Under the pieces are notes generated by a model. It made no database searches, was not told where the DNA came from, and saw only the letters and a list, made by a program, of their open reading frames with translations. A stretch of 64,000 nucleotides of DNA. It comes from Chimonanthus salicifolius (lineage: Eukaryota > Streptophyta > Magnoliopsida > Laurales > Calycanthaceae). The DNA lies in assembly GCA_013350335.1 (NCBI GenBank), contig CM023540.1, positions 558,001 through 622,000 of the forward strand. Direction: 5' to 3'. Positions 1 through 11,400 of this stretch are shown here, one piece after another; position 1 is the stretch's first letter, and each line of letters starts with the position of its first letter. The translations under genes and the position numbers were made by a program.

Positions 1-1
1 A

Positions 2-655
2 TGTGAAGCCATCAATATGCTTTGCTTCTTTGCTAAATTTCATATCCCTTATATTTTCCAATGGGAGTTTGAAGTAAAAAAGGACTTATATGGTTTACCA
101 TCTTTTTATCAAACTTTTTATCAAAAGTGGTGGCCTAAGATTGAAAATGATACTTATGAGAGAATTCTGAATCAAATCTCTCCTCCTGTTAAAGAAGAAA
201 TTCCTCTTCCTGAAGAAAAACCTTTTGAGAATGAAATGTTCATGGCTGATCTCTTGGCCAAAAAGATTGCCAAAGAAATTGCTCGAGAAAAATCTCTTGA
301 GCCAATGGACATGTCTGTTGACCCCGTCAATTTTGAAGAAAAGATTAAACAAATTTTAGAAGAATATCACCCAAAGAAAAAAGTTGGTGATCATGATTGG
401 GATAGTAATCATGATCCAGAAGAAAATCTTGATGATGAAGTTGTGCCCCTTGAAGATCTCCATCCTCGATGGGACCCTGACTCTCATGTTAATCCCGATG
501 GCTCAGTTACAAAATATCTTCGTGGTGGAAAGTTTTGGTATTCTTCAGCAAAAGACAAAGGAAAAGAAAAAGAAGATGAAAAGGAATCTCGGTTAGCTAA
601 ATTATTTCGTAAAAATTCTGCTAAAGCAAAAGAATTAATGAAAAGGAAGCTTTGA
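2..655 (+). pseudogene. ORF-C, C-terminal fragment (pararetroviral, function unknown)
   Basis: The reading frame is open from the window edge to the TGA at 653-655, so the methionine at 17 is internal, not a start. The fragment has an aromatic region at the N-terminal side (KFHIPYIFQW), then an acidic, proline-containing linker (EEIPLPEEKP), a Lys/Glu-rich helix-like stretch, a block rich in Asp and His (DHDWDSNHDPEEN) and a charged C-terminus ending KRKL. The same protein follows RNase H in segments B-G. I recognise no catalytic motif. By position it could correspond to the extra 3' ORFs (such as inclusion-body or transactivator proteins) of some Caulimoviridae, but no such domain is evident. 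Confidence 0.75.
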
Positions 656-699
656 AATTTGAGATGATTCCTGTCATTATAGATCCTGCTGTTGTTTGT

Positions 700-711
700 T
701 GGTATCAGAGC
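700..711 (+). promoter_or_regulatory. tRNA-Met primer-binding site of the pararetrovirus
   Basis: TGGTATCAGAGC is the classic complement of the 3' end of plant initiator tRNA-Met, used to prime minus-strand DNA synthesis in Caulimoviridae and many LTR elements. It lies about 45 bases after the ORF-C stop, as in the other copies. Here the leader that should follow is missing. Confidence 0.85.
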
Positions 712-712
712 C

Positions 713-920
713 AAAGAAGGAGAAAGTTCACAACCAAAAATTTCCTTTTATCAGGGGAATAATAATGAAGCCCCTTCCCAAAGAGAAAATAAACATTATC
801 TTCTACAGATCTTTCTTCCATAAGAGAATCTGAAGTAACAAGAATTCTGTTACCGGTGTAAAGATATAATTCTGATTGACTTGGGTCTTTTTGTTGTAAG
901 AGGATTCCACCATATCCAAT
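713..920. other. Mosaic junction of three short pararetroviral scraps
   Basis: Three pieces lie end to end. Bases 714-747 are plus-strand sequence from just upstream of the protease (compare 49797-49833). Bases about 743-892 are minus-strand N-terminal ORF-C (compare 4200-4350). Bases about 888-919 are minus-strand RNase H (compare 4768-4800). Neighbouring pieces share 6-9 bases at each join, so the joins look like microhomology repair or template switching. The last piece runs straight into repeat array R1. Confidence 0.75.
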
Positions 921-2957
921 ATCAGTTTGTCCTGTTTGCCTAGTTTTTTCCAGCTCGCCCCGTATGTCTCCTTCGTCCAGTTGGTCCAGTTCATTCAATT
1001 CTTCCTGTTGGTCCATTATGGCCAATTCGTGCAATTCCTCTAGTTGGAGCAATTCGTCCAGTTTATCCAATTTGTTTAGTTTGTCGACTTCGTCCAGTTT
1101 TTCGACTTCGTCCATTTCGTTTAGTTTGTTATGTTCCTCTAGTTCGTCCAGTTTGTCCAGTTGTTCCAGTTGTTCCAGTTCCTCCAATTCGTCCAGATTT
1201 TCCAATTCGTTCAGCCTGTCCAGTTTTTCGAGCTCGCCAGTATGTCTCGTTAGTGAAGTTGGTCCAGTTCGTCCTATTCGTCCATTATGTCGATTTCATC
1301 AAATTCCTTTAGGTGGTCCAATTCGTCCATTTTGTCCAATTTGTTTAGTTGTCCAGTTCGTCAAGTTTGGCCAGTTTGTCCATTACCTCCAATTTGTCCA
1401 CTTGATCCAGTTCGTACAGTTTCTCCAATTCGTCCAGTGGGTCCTTTTCGTCCATTACGTCCAATTCATCCGATTCCTCTAGTTGGTCCTATTGGTCCAT
1501 TTCGTGAAGTTTGTCCAGTTCGTCCAATTTGTCCATTATGTCCAATTCTTCCAATTCAACTAATTGGTCCAATTCGTCCGGTTTGTCCAATTTGTTAAGT
1601 TTGTCAAGTTTGTCCAGTTTGTCCATTATGTCCAATTCTTCGAATTCATCTAGTTGGTCCAGCTTGGCTAGTTTCTTCAGTTTCTCCAATTAATCCAGTT
1701 TGTCCAGTTCGTCCAATTTGTCTTGTTGGTACTGTACGTCCAGTTTTTCGAGTTCGTTTAGGTTGTTATGTTCGTCCAGTTTGTCCAGTTTGCCCAGTTC
1801 ATCCAGTTTGACCAATTCGTCCAGATTTTGCAATTTGTTCAGTTTATCCTATTTGTCCATTTTTTCCAGCTCACCCCGTATGTCTCCTTCGTCTAGTTGG
1901 TCCAATTCTTCCTGTTCGTCCATTATATCTAATTCGTGCAATTCCTCTTGTTGGTCCAATTCTTCCTATTCGTCTATTATATCGAATTCGTGCAATTCCT
2001 CTTGTTGGTCTAATTATTCCAGTTTATCTAGTTTGTTTAGTTTGTCCAGTTGGTCAAGTTTGTCCAATTCGTCCAATTTTCCCAATTGGACCAATTTTTC
2101 GAGTTCGTCCTGTTCGTTCGGTTTGTTATGTTCCTCCAGTTCGTCCAGTTTGTCCAATTCATCCAGTTTGTCCAATTCTTCTAGATTTTCAAATTCGTTC
2201 AATTTGTCTTGTTTGTCCAGTTTTTCGAGCTCGCCCAGCACGTCTCGTTAGTCAAGCTGGTCCAATTCATCCATTATGTCCAATTCGTCCAATTCCTCTT
2301 GTTGGAAACTAGACGAACTGGACAAATTGGACAAACTTGACGAACTGGACAAGCTGGACGAATTGGACCAACTAGATGAATTGGACGTGTTGGACATAAT
2401 GGACGAACAGGAAGAACTGGACGAAATGGACTTACTGGATGAATTGGAGAAACTGGACGAACTGGACGAACTGGACAAATTGGAAATACTGGACAAACTG
2501 GACGAACTTGACATACTTAACAAATTGGACAAACCGGACGAATTGGACCTACTAGAGGAATTGGAAGAATTGGACATAATGGACGAACTGGACCAACTTG
2601 ACTAACAAAACATACTAGGCGAATTTGAAAAACTGGACAAACATGACAAATTGGATGAACTGGACGAACATCACGAACTGAACCAATAGGACCAGCTAGA
2701 GGAATTAGACGAACTGGACATAATGGACGAGCAAGAAGAACTGAACGAACTGGAGCAATGAGACATACTGAGCAAGCTAGACGAACTGGACCAACTTGAC
2801 TAACAAAACATACTAGGTGAATTCGAAAAACTGGACAAACATGACAAATTGGATGAATTGGACGAACTTCACGAACTGGACCAACTAGAGGAATTGGACG
2901 AACTGGACATAATGGACGAACAAGAAGAACTGAATGAACTGGAGCAACGAGACATAC
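921..2957. repeat. Minisatellite array R1 (9-bp monomer, strand switch near 2306)
   Basis: The array is built of degenerate 9-bp units. Bases 921 to about 2306 read as GTCCAGTTT/GTCCAATTC-type units. From about 2307 to 2957 the units are the reverse complement (GGACAAACT/GGACGAATT), so the array is an internal inverted repeat. Because the unit is three codons long, long frames stay open on both strands; one strand reads Leu-Asp-Lys/Glu, the other Ser/Leu- or Cys/Pro/Val-rich peptides. In the right half a phrase starting GACCAACTTGACTAACAAAA recurs at 2591 and 2789, a 198-bp (22-unit) higher-order period. I treat the open frames as by-products of the period. Confidence 0.9.
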
Positions 2958-3069
2958 TATCATTTTGTTCTACCACCATCTAGCAACGTTTCTTCTAAGT
3001 AATGAAAGCACCTTTAGACAACTTTTCTTCTATATACATATCCCCCACCAAAAAGAGATGATTCCACTG

Positions 3070-3081
3070 GCTCTGATACCA
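3070..3081 (-). promoter_or_regulatory. tRNA-Met primer-binding site, segment B, with short leader beyond it
   Basis: The reverse complement reads TGGTATCAGAGC. On the minus strand it is followed by about 110 bases of leader (3069-2958), including the G-rich stretch GGTGGGGG common to all copies, before array R1 begins. Confidence 0.85.
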
Positions 3082-3109
3082 ACTTTCACAGGATCTATAA
3101 TGAAAGGAA

Positions 3110-4441
3110 TCATCTCAAATATTCAAAGTTTCTTTTCATTAATTCTTTTGCTTTAGCAGAATTTTTACGAAATAATTCAGCTAACCGAGATTCCTTTTCA
3201 ACTTCTTTTTCTTTTCCTTTGTCTTTTGCTGAAGAATACCAAAACTTTCCACCACGAAGGTATTCAGAAACTGATCCGTCAAGATTAATATGAGAGTCAG
3301 GGTCCCACCGAGGATGGAGATCTTCAAGGGGCATAACTTCATCATCAAGATTTTCTTCTGGATCATGATTACTGTCCCAATCATGATCACCAACCTTTTT
3401 CTTTGGGAGATATTCTTCTAAAATTTGCTTAATCTTCTCTTCAAAATTGACGGAGTCAACAGACATGTCCATTGGCTCAGGAGATTTTTCTTGAGCAATT
3501 TCTTTGGAAATCTTTTTGGCCAAGAGATCAGCCATGACCATTTCATTCTCAAAAGGTTTTTCTTTAGGAAGAGGAATTTCTTCTTTAACAGGAGGAGAGA
3601 TTTGATTCAGGATTCTCTCATAAGTATCATTTTCAATTTTTGGCCACCATTTTTTGGTAAAAAGTCTGATAAAGAGATGGTAAACCATATAAGTCCTTTT
3701 TTATTTCAAACTTCCATTGGAAAATATAAAGGATATGAAATTTAGCAAAGAAACGAAGCATATTGATGGCTTCACATGGCACATTTTCTTCAACTTGAGA
3801 GAACTTAATAAGCAAATAACGAAAATTATTAGGAAGGATTTTCTGAGAAGCACCAAAATATGACCACCTAGTGAAGAGAAATCAGGATGGGAAATTACGA
3901 TCAATAGGAGTAACATCAGGACTTTCTTCTTTGAATCTGATGAACCAGGAATGATTATACTGGCGATTTTGCCACATCAAAGTAAATTTCCAAGCATCAA
4001 TATAATCCCAATAATTAAAGAACTCAATCGAATTGTATAATTGGATTGATTTTGTCATGTACAAGGAACCATCCCAATCTTCCTTGGTAAGGATTTTAAG
4101 AATAGTGAACTTTGAATAAGTGATGATACCATTTGCATTCTTATTGTGGAAGATGAGGACACTTTTCGTTTGATGCAAAATATTGAGATACCAATCTCTG
4201 GTTTTCCTTTTATCAGGGGAATAATAATGAAGCCCCTTGCCAAAGAGAAAATAAACATTATCTTCTACAGATCTTTCTTCCATAAGACAATCTGAAGTAA
4301 CAAGAATTCTGTTACCGGTGTAAAGATATAATTCTGATTGACTTAGGTCTTTTGTTGGAGTAAAACTCTTTTGGTTTCTTCTTGATCTGGCAATTTCTCT
4401 TGCCCTTTTTTCTTCATGAACGGGGAAGAGCTACTTGCCAT
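3110..4441 (-). pseudogene. ORF-C, decayed copy in segment B
   Basis: The ATG at 4441 overlaps the RNase H stop, as in other copies, and the product begins MASSSSPFMKKKG. A frameshift within the first 40 codons throws it out of frame; further open pieces lie at 4283-3882, 3815-3633 and 3688-3110. The stop at 3110 extends the C-terminus by a few residues compared with the KRKL end in segment A. Domain order matches the other copies: basic N-terminus, Trp/Tyr/Phe-rich core, acidic C-terminal region. The function is unknown. Confidence 0.8.
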
Positions 4442-4935
4442 TTTGTCGTCCCTGAAGAAATTCTCTAGTAAGAAAGTCAGGGAGAGAGTTAGAATTTCCA
4501 TTAATAAATTCAATTTTAAATTCAAAAACTGATAAAATGGCTTGCCATCTAGCAAATATTTGCTTAGAGACAAGATTTTTGACATCTTTTTCCAGAATTT
4601 CTTTTGCTGCTTTAGCAACCACTCTGATGAAAAATTCTTTGTTCAATAAATCATGTTGGAATTTCGTTACACAAATAACTATGGCAAGAACTTCCTTTTT
4701 GATGGTTGAATATTTCCTTTGTGCTTCATTCCATAATCTAGAATTAAATCTTATTAATTCTTCTTTTGAGTCTTTTTGTTGTAAGAGGATTCCATCATAT
4801 CTGACATCAGAGGCATCAGTTTGAACCATTTTAAATGCTTCTGGGTCAGATAAACATCAAAAAGGAAGATTTTTAACTCTTTCTTTAATCTTTTTTACTG
4901 CATTAGTGTGATGGGTAAACCATTCCTGAGGATTT
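4431..4935 (-). pseudogene. RNase H domain of the pararetroviral polyprotein
   Basis: The frame 4829-4431 retains the TDAS motif with the first catalytic Asp, the KKEVLAI segment with the catalytic Glu, and a C-terminal LPDFLTRE. The Asp found in IRVDAKA of other copies is replaced by Val here (IRVVAKA). The domain ends at a TAG whose context overlaps the ORF-C start. In the virus this domain removes RNA from RNA-DNA hybrids during reverse transcription. Substitutions and the upstream breaks make it non-functional. Confidence 0.8.
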
Positions 4936-5700
4936 TGCTTTAACCTTTCTTGGAGAAGTTTTCTATCTTTTGCCAAATCTTGATAGAAAAATCCACATAA
5001 TTTAGACATCCAAGAAATCTTTTTACTATATTTTTATCCTTAATTTCATATGGAAATTTATCAGCAAATTGAATAACTCTATTAGTTGGAGTTATTTTTC
5101 TGTCTTGGATCTCAAATCCTATGAACCTGATTTTTTGCTGAAAGAGATTCATTTTTCTTTTAGATAAACCCAATCCATTTTCTTTTGAAAATACCCAAGT
5201 GTTTCCAATGTTGTATCACAGATTCTGAGAAGATAAGAATATCAGAAATGTAAACAATGGCAAACTAGGTGTCGGATGAGAAGATATTATTCATAATATT
5301 CTGAAATTTAGATGGAGCATTTTTCAATCCGAAAGGCATAACATTCCATTCATAATGTCCCATTGGAACAATGAATGCAGTTTTATATCTATCTTCTTCT
5401 TTTATCTGGATCTGCCAAAATCCTGATTTTAAGTCAAATTTTGAGAATATTTTGGCATTGTTTAATCTGTTTAGCAAATCCTAGTATTAGGCAAAGGATA
5501 CCTAATAGATTGAAGAACTTTGTTTAGTGGTTTATAATTGATTACCAATCTTGGAACTCCTCTTTCGATTTCAGCGGCCTTTTTAACATAAAATGTCGTA
5601 CAGCTCCAAGGGGATTTGCTTTTTCTAATTAATCCTTTCTTCAGAAGATCATTGATTTCTTCTTGGCAAAGCTTTAAATGAGCAGCATCCATTTGGAATG
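4936..5700 (-). pseudogene. Reverse transcriptase domain, broken
   Basis: Open pieces at 5692-5471, 5477-5265 and 5173-4940 cover the palm and thumb: a K-P-L-N-K-V start, the SKFDLKSGFWQI block with an intact Asp, and MPFGLKNAPS. The frame shifts near 5477, a CAG-to-TAG stop falls at 5265, and the catalytic YIDD seen in segment G reads YISD here (near 5245). The enzyme would copy pregenomic RNA into DNA; this copy cannot. Confidence 0.85.
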
Positions 5701-6351
5701 GACGAGCTTTAGTAGGAATATCTTTTTCATTAAAATCTTTTACATATGGTAGTCCTATTATGTGTCTTTTTCTATTCCAAAAGGCTGATGGTAATTCGGA
5801 ACAGCATTCTTCTTCAATCTGTTTAGTGAATTGTTCTAATTTTGTTTTAAATTCTTTTTCTCTAATTCTTTTGTTATTTGGATAGATTTAATTTCATTTT
5901 TTAGTCCATTTATATAATTTTCTCTAGTGGCGATAACTTCATTTATTCTTTGGATTTTCGTTTCACAAGGATCATCTATAAAATCAAGATTTACTTCAAT
6001 CCCTTTGATGTTTGTAGAAATTCCTTTTGTTGTTACAGAAAAGGGTTGGATTTGAAGAATAAATGGGGATCCAAGGAGTACATCATTAATAATATCTTCT
6101 GAAATAATAAAGGGTGAAGTAACACAGACTCCTTTCATGCAAACATGAACATTTGGGATTTTTCGTTCTATGGAAATAGTCGTTCCATTAGCAGTAGAAA
6201 CAAATTGTTTTGATTCACTTGTAAATTCAATAGGAACGATTCCAAGTCTGATAACATTTAAGTCTGCATCAGTGTCAATTATGGCATTAACAATCTTCTC
6301 AAAGTTTTTTATTTTTATCTTTACCTGAACTCTCCACTGTTGTAAATACAT
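5701..6351 (-). pseudogene. Aspartic protease domain and linker to RT
   Basis: The frame 6351-5836 carries a retropepsin-like fold: IIDT-x-ADLNVI near residue 25 and a later hydrophobic LLGSPFI that corresponds to the flap-side strands. The catalytic DTGAD of segments F and G is DTDAD here, which should abolish activity. A frameshift follows near 5836. The protease would process the polyprotein. Confidence 0.8.
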
Positions 6352-7509
6352 TTTGTAGGAATTACACCAGTAGAGATTTTGCTAATTTCTCCTTTAATTC
6401 TTTCGACAAATTTTTCTTCATCGTATTTTTCAATAGCACCATCACTTTCTAACCAAGTTAATCTTTCATCAAGCTCATTTTGTTTTTTGGTTAACTCAAT
6501 TCTTAATTCACAGAGTTCTCTCTTTTGATCATTTAATTCTCTTTGTAAGTCTAAGAGAGTTAAGGGTTTATTTATAGTATAAATTTTTTCTGCTCTATTT
6601 ATAAGGTCAATCATGGAATAGGTTGGTATGTGAAATGTTTCTTTCTCTTTTGTCCTTTTTGGATAATATGGTGCTTTATCACCATTTTCATTTTCTTCAA
6701 AGGAAATTTTTGGTTGTGAACTTTCTCCTTCTTCTCCTCCCCCCAATTTTGAAATTTGATTTAAAAATTGAACTTTTTTATCCGGATCAGGTATATTATC
6801 AACCATTTCTAGTAGTAATTTTTGAGGGGTTGTGAGGACAAGAATATGGATACTAAGATCTTCATCAGATGGTATCGACCATTCTTCATCAGATTCTTCA
6901 TCATCTGAATGACATGTACATGATTGGAAGTGTTTAATGAGCTGAAGCTGGGGAACTTGAATCAGATTGTTCTTCTTATTCCTCTGAGGAACTTGAATCA
7001 GATTGTTCTTCTTCAGTATTTTCCTCATCATTTTTGGTATTGATTTTTCTAGGTTTCTTTTTAGAGGAATTTTCTTTTTTAATGCATTTATTTGAATAAT
7101 GACCCTTTTCCCCGCAAGTATAACAAGTTGGAACATTTTCTTTTATGTATTTCTTTTTGAAATATTTTCTAAATTTTCTTTTGAATGGGATGAGTTCATC
7201 GGATTTTCTCTGTTTTTTATATCTTCCGGATTTATATTTTCTTACCATTTTGTTTCTTCTATCTGGAGTAAATCTAGAACGCGAGGGTTTTCTCTTTGAT
7301 TCAGGTGTTTGATCTAAACCAAACTGGAAACAAAAATCTCCTAATTCTTTATCTCCAGAATATTTTCTCATTTTTTCAACTTGTTTACTGATCTTTAAAT
7401 CAGTGCAAAGAGTCATGCCAACTTTGTTAATTCTTTGTATAATTCCTCCGAACATCAGCATACTGTAATTAATAGTACCATGCATTTCTTCTCTTAAGGA
7501 ATTATGCAC
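6321..7509 (-). pseudogene. Coat protein C-terminus with CCHC zinc knuckle, plus linker
   Basis: The frame 7509-6976 holds a basic stretch (Arg/Lys-rich RNA-binding region) followed by CYTCGEKGHYSNKC, a perfect C-x2-C-x4-H-x4-C knuckle, then an acidic Ser/Glu tail ending in a run of Ser and Glu. The overlapping frame 7136-6321 carries the downstream acidic CHSDDEESDEEW region and a long coiled-coil-like stretch (LQRELNDQKRELCELRIEL) before the protease. The switch of frame near 6990-7130 shows an indel in the Ser/Glu-coding repeats. Confidence 0.85.
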
Positions 7510-8465
7510 CTTTTCAGCAAATAGGGGTGGTAATCCTGAAATGAATCTTTCTTTCCAAATATCAGAATTATAATCATTTAGTTGGTAAACTTTTGATAAG
7601 AATACATCTCTATACTAACGAAATTCTCCTAAATTTCTACATCTCAAGCGATGTAATTGCTGTCTATTTTTCTCCTTAATTAGAGCAATTCCTCCAGTAA
7701 ATTCATTGAGAATGCATAAAAGCAAGACACTGACATAATCAGATTGAGTTTCCCAGTTATCAGGGATTTGACTAGTACCTGCTTCAAGCTTAATGTTGGG
7801 ATCTACTAAGTTTCCTGTGGTTTTGTTTCTGTAAAGGATTCTTCCAAATTTATCCATTTTGACAGCATTTTCTATTTAAGTCTTTGGGCTCCAGTTAATC
7901 CATAATTCCACCATCCTCTTAATATTCCATTAAAAGAGGTAGTTATCATGAGAAAAATATTTCCTGGAGTATTTCCTCTGACTTCACAGGCATTACAGTA
8001 TATTAACATACTGTGAACCATTTGGACAATTTGATATTCTATTAATCCATCCAAGTTCCACTCATATAAAGAATTTCCTGAAGAGGTTAATTCTGAGGTA
8101 TAAGTGTATGGAGCCTCTTCGAGTTGTAGATCAACAGGGGTTGGTCTAGGATAATAATTCTTTGCCTCTGGCAATTTTACTTGAGGATTCCATTTCTTTA
8201 GACGATTTATTAATAAATTCTCTGAAGCAAAGACTCTTAGTATGCTGAATCCTTTTCCTCCCATATTGAGGCGTTCCATCCTATTGGATAATTCTTTTTG
8301 CATTTCGTTTGTCATTGTGAATGGTCCTTCTTGCAAAATAATCCCTTTAGGTAATTGTCTGGGAACATATACTGCATTGGCAGAGCTTTCTTCTAATTTT
8401 TCTTCTTTATCTTTATTGAATTCGGGTTTTGATTTGATTGTTCTTTCTATCCGATCTGTTTGTTC
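7510..8465 (-). pseudogene. Coat protein core, segment B (right part)
   Basis: Frames 8336-7872 and 7857-7615 together give the capsid core, including the conserved Trp-Trp block in GILRGWWNYGLT. A stop separates the two frames near 7870, and the frame is broken again near 7615. The upstream end is cut by the solo LTR at 8466. The virion shell protein is inferred from position before the zinc knuckle and from this Trp-rich motif. Confidence 0.8.
8461..8465. repeat. Target-site duplication of solo LTR, left copy
   Basis: The left flank is TGTTC, the right flank (11637-11641) is TGCTC. The uninterrupted sequence in segment F has a single copy here. One substitution has accumulated in the right copy. 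Confidence 0.8.
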
Positions 8466-11400
8466 TGTAACGCCCGCCCTTTTTCACCGTAAAATCAGAG
8501 TACATTTTTTTTTTAAAAGTGACAAAGGGCGCGGACGTCACGACGCGAGTTAAGTTCCGAGCTTCTAAAGCCCGGCCTTTAACTGGCCAACCCTACGCGT
8601 GCGTGGGACATAAGTCCACGAGTACGGTTCACGCGTAGCAAGTAAGCTCACGGAACATAAAAATAAATGCGGATGATCATAGAACTATCCTATCAGTTCT
8701 TCAGATAGCAGGGAAGAAATACCCAATTAATTACAAAAATGCCATAATACTGTATTATCCAAAATAATACCTAAACATAGTAAACTACCTAAATTATTAC
8801 ATTTCCGACAAGCTAACTATACAAATACATCTTTTCCAAAATAAAGTAAAACATAATAATTAATCCGCCTCCCCAAGCTCCTAAGCTTGGCTTCCGTCTC
8901 GCCCTTCCGGTCCGCCATCTCCTGCATCGTCAGCTAGGGTAGAAATAGGGCGTTAGACCACGCGCCCAGTAGGACTCCGAGTAGGGCTAACACATGGATT
9001 AGTGATAACAAAGCATATAGATAATACATAACGAAAAGTCATAGAATGAATGTCATGTCATGGGTGTCTGTGCTATGAATCCCACCCATCATCCTTACTA
9101 TCCCGATGCCATATCCCCCTTGACGGTAAGGCCTCGTCAAGGTGTAACCACAAATACAATATCCCCCTTGATGGAAGAACCATCATCAAGGTGTAACAAT
9201 AAATACAACATCCCCCTTGACGGTAAGGCCTCGTCAAGGTGTAACCACAAATACAATATCCCCCTTGATGGAAGAACCATCATCAAGGTATAACAATAAA
9301 TACAACATCCCCCTTGACGGTAAGGCATCGTCAAGGTACAATAATACATATGTGAAATGTCCCCATGCTTGTTTATTGGTCGCCCCGACGGAGCATGGAC
9401 TCCGGTTTCATTTCATCATTCCCCTGTCATATGCCTCCCATGCCATGCATGAGATGTAGATGCCATATGCCATGTAATATATGAAATTCAATAGTAATAA
9501 AACCCATCTTAAAATAATTACAAGATTACCAACTAAATCAAAGGGAAACCATCCCACAATATTTAATCCAAAACCCATCATAAGCATTCACATAATTTCC
9601 AAAATAATTTAAAGGAAAACATCACAAGATGTATAATCCAAAACTCATCTTAAAGACAACTACATGTTTTCCAAAATAAATTAAAGAAAACATCACCCAA
9701 TCCATGGCTTACAAAAATGCAGGAATCCTACCTAATACCGACTTGCGTCCTTTTACATTTTTCCGCTCGACAAACCCGGTCGCCGATCGCGCACCGCCTG
9801 CGATGTCCAGTACCTTGTTACACACTAATCATTAGTCCATGTTTCAACCATTTATAAGCCCTTATGAAAAACCGGTCACCATTTAGGTTTTGTGGGTCCC
9901 ACCTAATCCATTATATATTTTTAAGTACATATGTCTAAAATCAGCCACCCTAGGCTTTATTAACCACTTATAAGGTTATCACATTAGATCCCCTCATTCC
10001 ATGATCAATCTCCATGGAATTCTTGAATTTGGCATTTAATTACGGTTTTGCCACTACCTCATTTTCCATGGTTAATCACCCATTTATGCATGCATGATTA
10101 AGTCCAAAATTGATTTTTAAACTTAGATCCCTAACTTAGGTTCATTTATGACCCACCAAACTATTAAAACTTGTCATCTAATTAATCCAATTCCCATTAC
10201 TTAATCACATACATACACATTAACCTTAGACCTAAAAATGATCCACCATTTGGGTCATGGATTCAAAATACCTAATCACCCAATTCCATGCTCAATTTAA
10301 TAAATTACACAATGCACATACTACATTTACTTATTTCTTTTCCCTAACCCTAATTCATCCATTTAGGGTTTCCTCCATCTTCCACCCTCTCATTTGATGG
10401 GTTTAACATCCATGGCATAAATTTATGTAACCACCATTAAATTCTACAAAAATAAATTTCAAATCTTAAACCCTAAAAATCCAAAATTTCTTGTTTAAGA
10501 AATACTCACAATCCGTCGTCTCCTCCGACTTCCGCCGCTCCCGTCGGTTTCCTTAGCCTCCTCTCTCCTTCCTCTTGATCTTTAATAGGTCAAGAGGCTT
10601 GATCAATGGTGGCAACCCCCAACCTTAGGATCAGCCAAGTTAGGGTTTAAATTGAGAGAGAGAGAAAAGAGGATGGAGATGAGAAAAAAAAACACAAGTA
10701 CCTAGTCTTGACCTTGGTGTAATGGCTTACCCTTGTACTTCCCTCTCTTTTCTTCCAAACTTTTCTTCTTCTTTCTCTTGGTTTTCTTCCTTTCTTTCAT
10801 CTCTTAGTGTGGGACGGTGGTAGAGATGAAAAGAGGGAGAGAGTGAAGAGCTCGTTGGAATGGAGAGATTGAGATGAAAAGTCATCTCACCTCTTGATTG
10901 CTTAAGATATTTTCCACAATAACTCCTCCCACCAACCCATGGGATATTTTCATTTTTTTTTTTTTTTCACTTTATGCTTTATGGTACCATGCCCAACGTT
11001 TTGGTGTCTTTAAAGATAACATGGCTTTTGGTCCTTTGACCATTTGACCACCTTTGACCCTCATTTGAATAATTTATTTAATTAATTAATTAGATAATTA
11101 ACTTAGGTTAATTTAATTAATTCCCATTTTAACTTAATTCCATTTACTTAAACCACCTTCATACATCCACCCATGGTTGACTAATTCCACCATGGTGGCC
11201 GGCCCCACCAATCCTTGGCCCACACGCCACCCCACTTGATGAGGTGGAGGTGGGTCCCACTTGGCCACATCACCTTGGTTTAATTCCAAATAACTTAGAT
11301 AATTTAAATTTCATTCCATTCATTCTAAATGAATCACCATTGGGCCCATGGCCCAATTACACTATCATCTTACCCATTTACCTTAGAGCTTAACCATCTT

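Larger units (their letters stand above)
1..713 (+). mobile_element. Endogenous pararetrovirus segment A (3' end of viral genome)
   Basis: This is a truncated viral copy that enters from the left window edge. It carries the C-terminal half of ORF-C, about 45 bases of 3' tail and the PBS, then ends abruptly two bases after the PBS. The tail and PBS match the equivalent positions of segment E. The part left of base 1 cannot be seen. Confidence 0.85.

Noticed and set aside
921..2957. Long Ser/Leu-, Cys/Pro/Val- and Leu/Asp-rich open frames in arrays R1, R2 and R3 as protein genes
   Set aside because: A 9-bp unit without stops keeps all frames open on both strands. The frames have no consistent start, end or codon bias, and several strands overlap at the same place.
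9060..9459. Open frames across the 48-49-bp repeats in the solo LTR
   Set aside because: They are translations of a tandem repeat on both strands, with no independent support.
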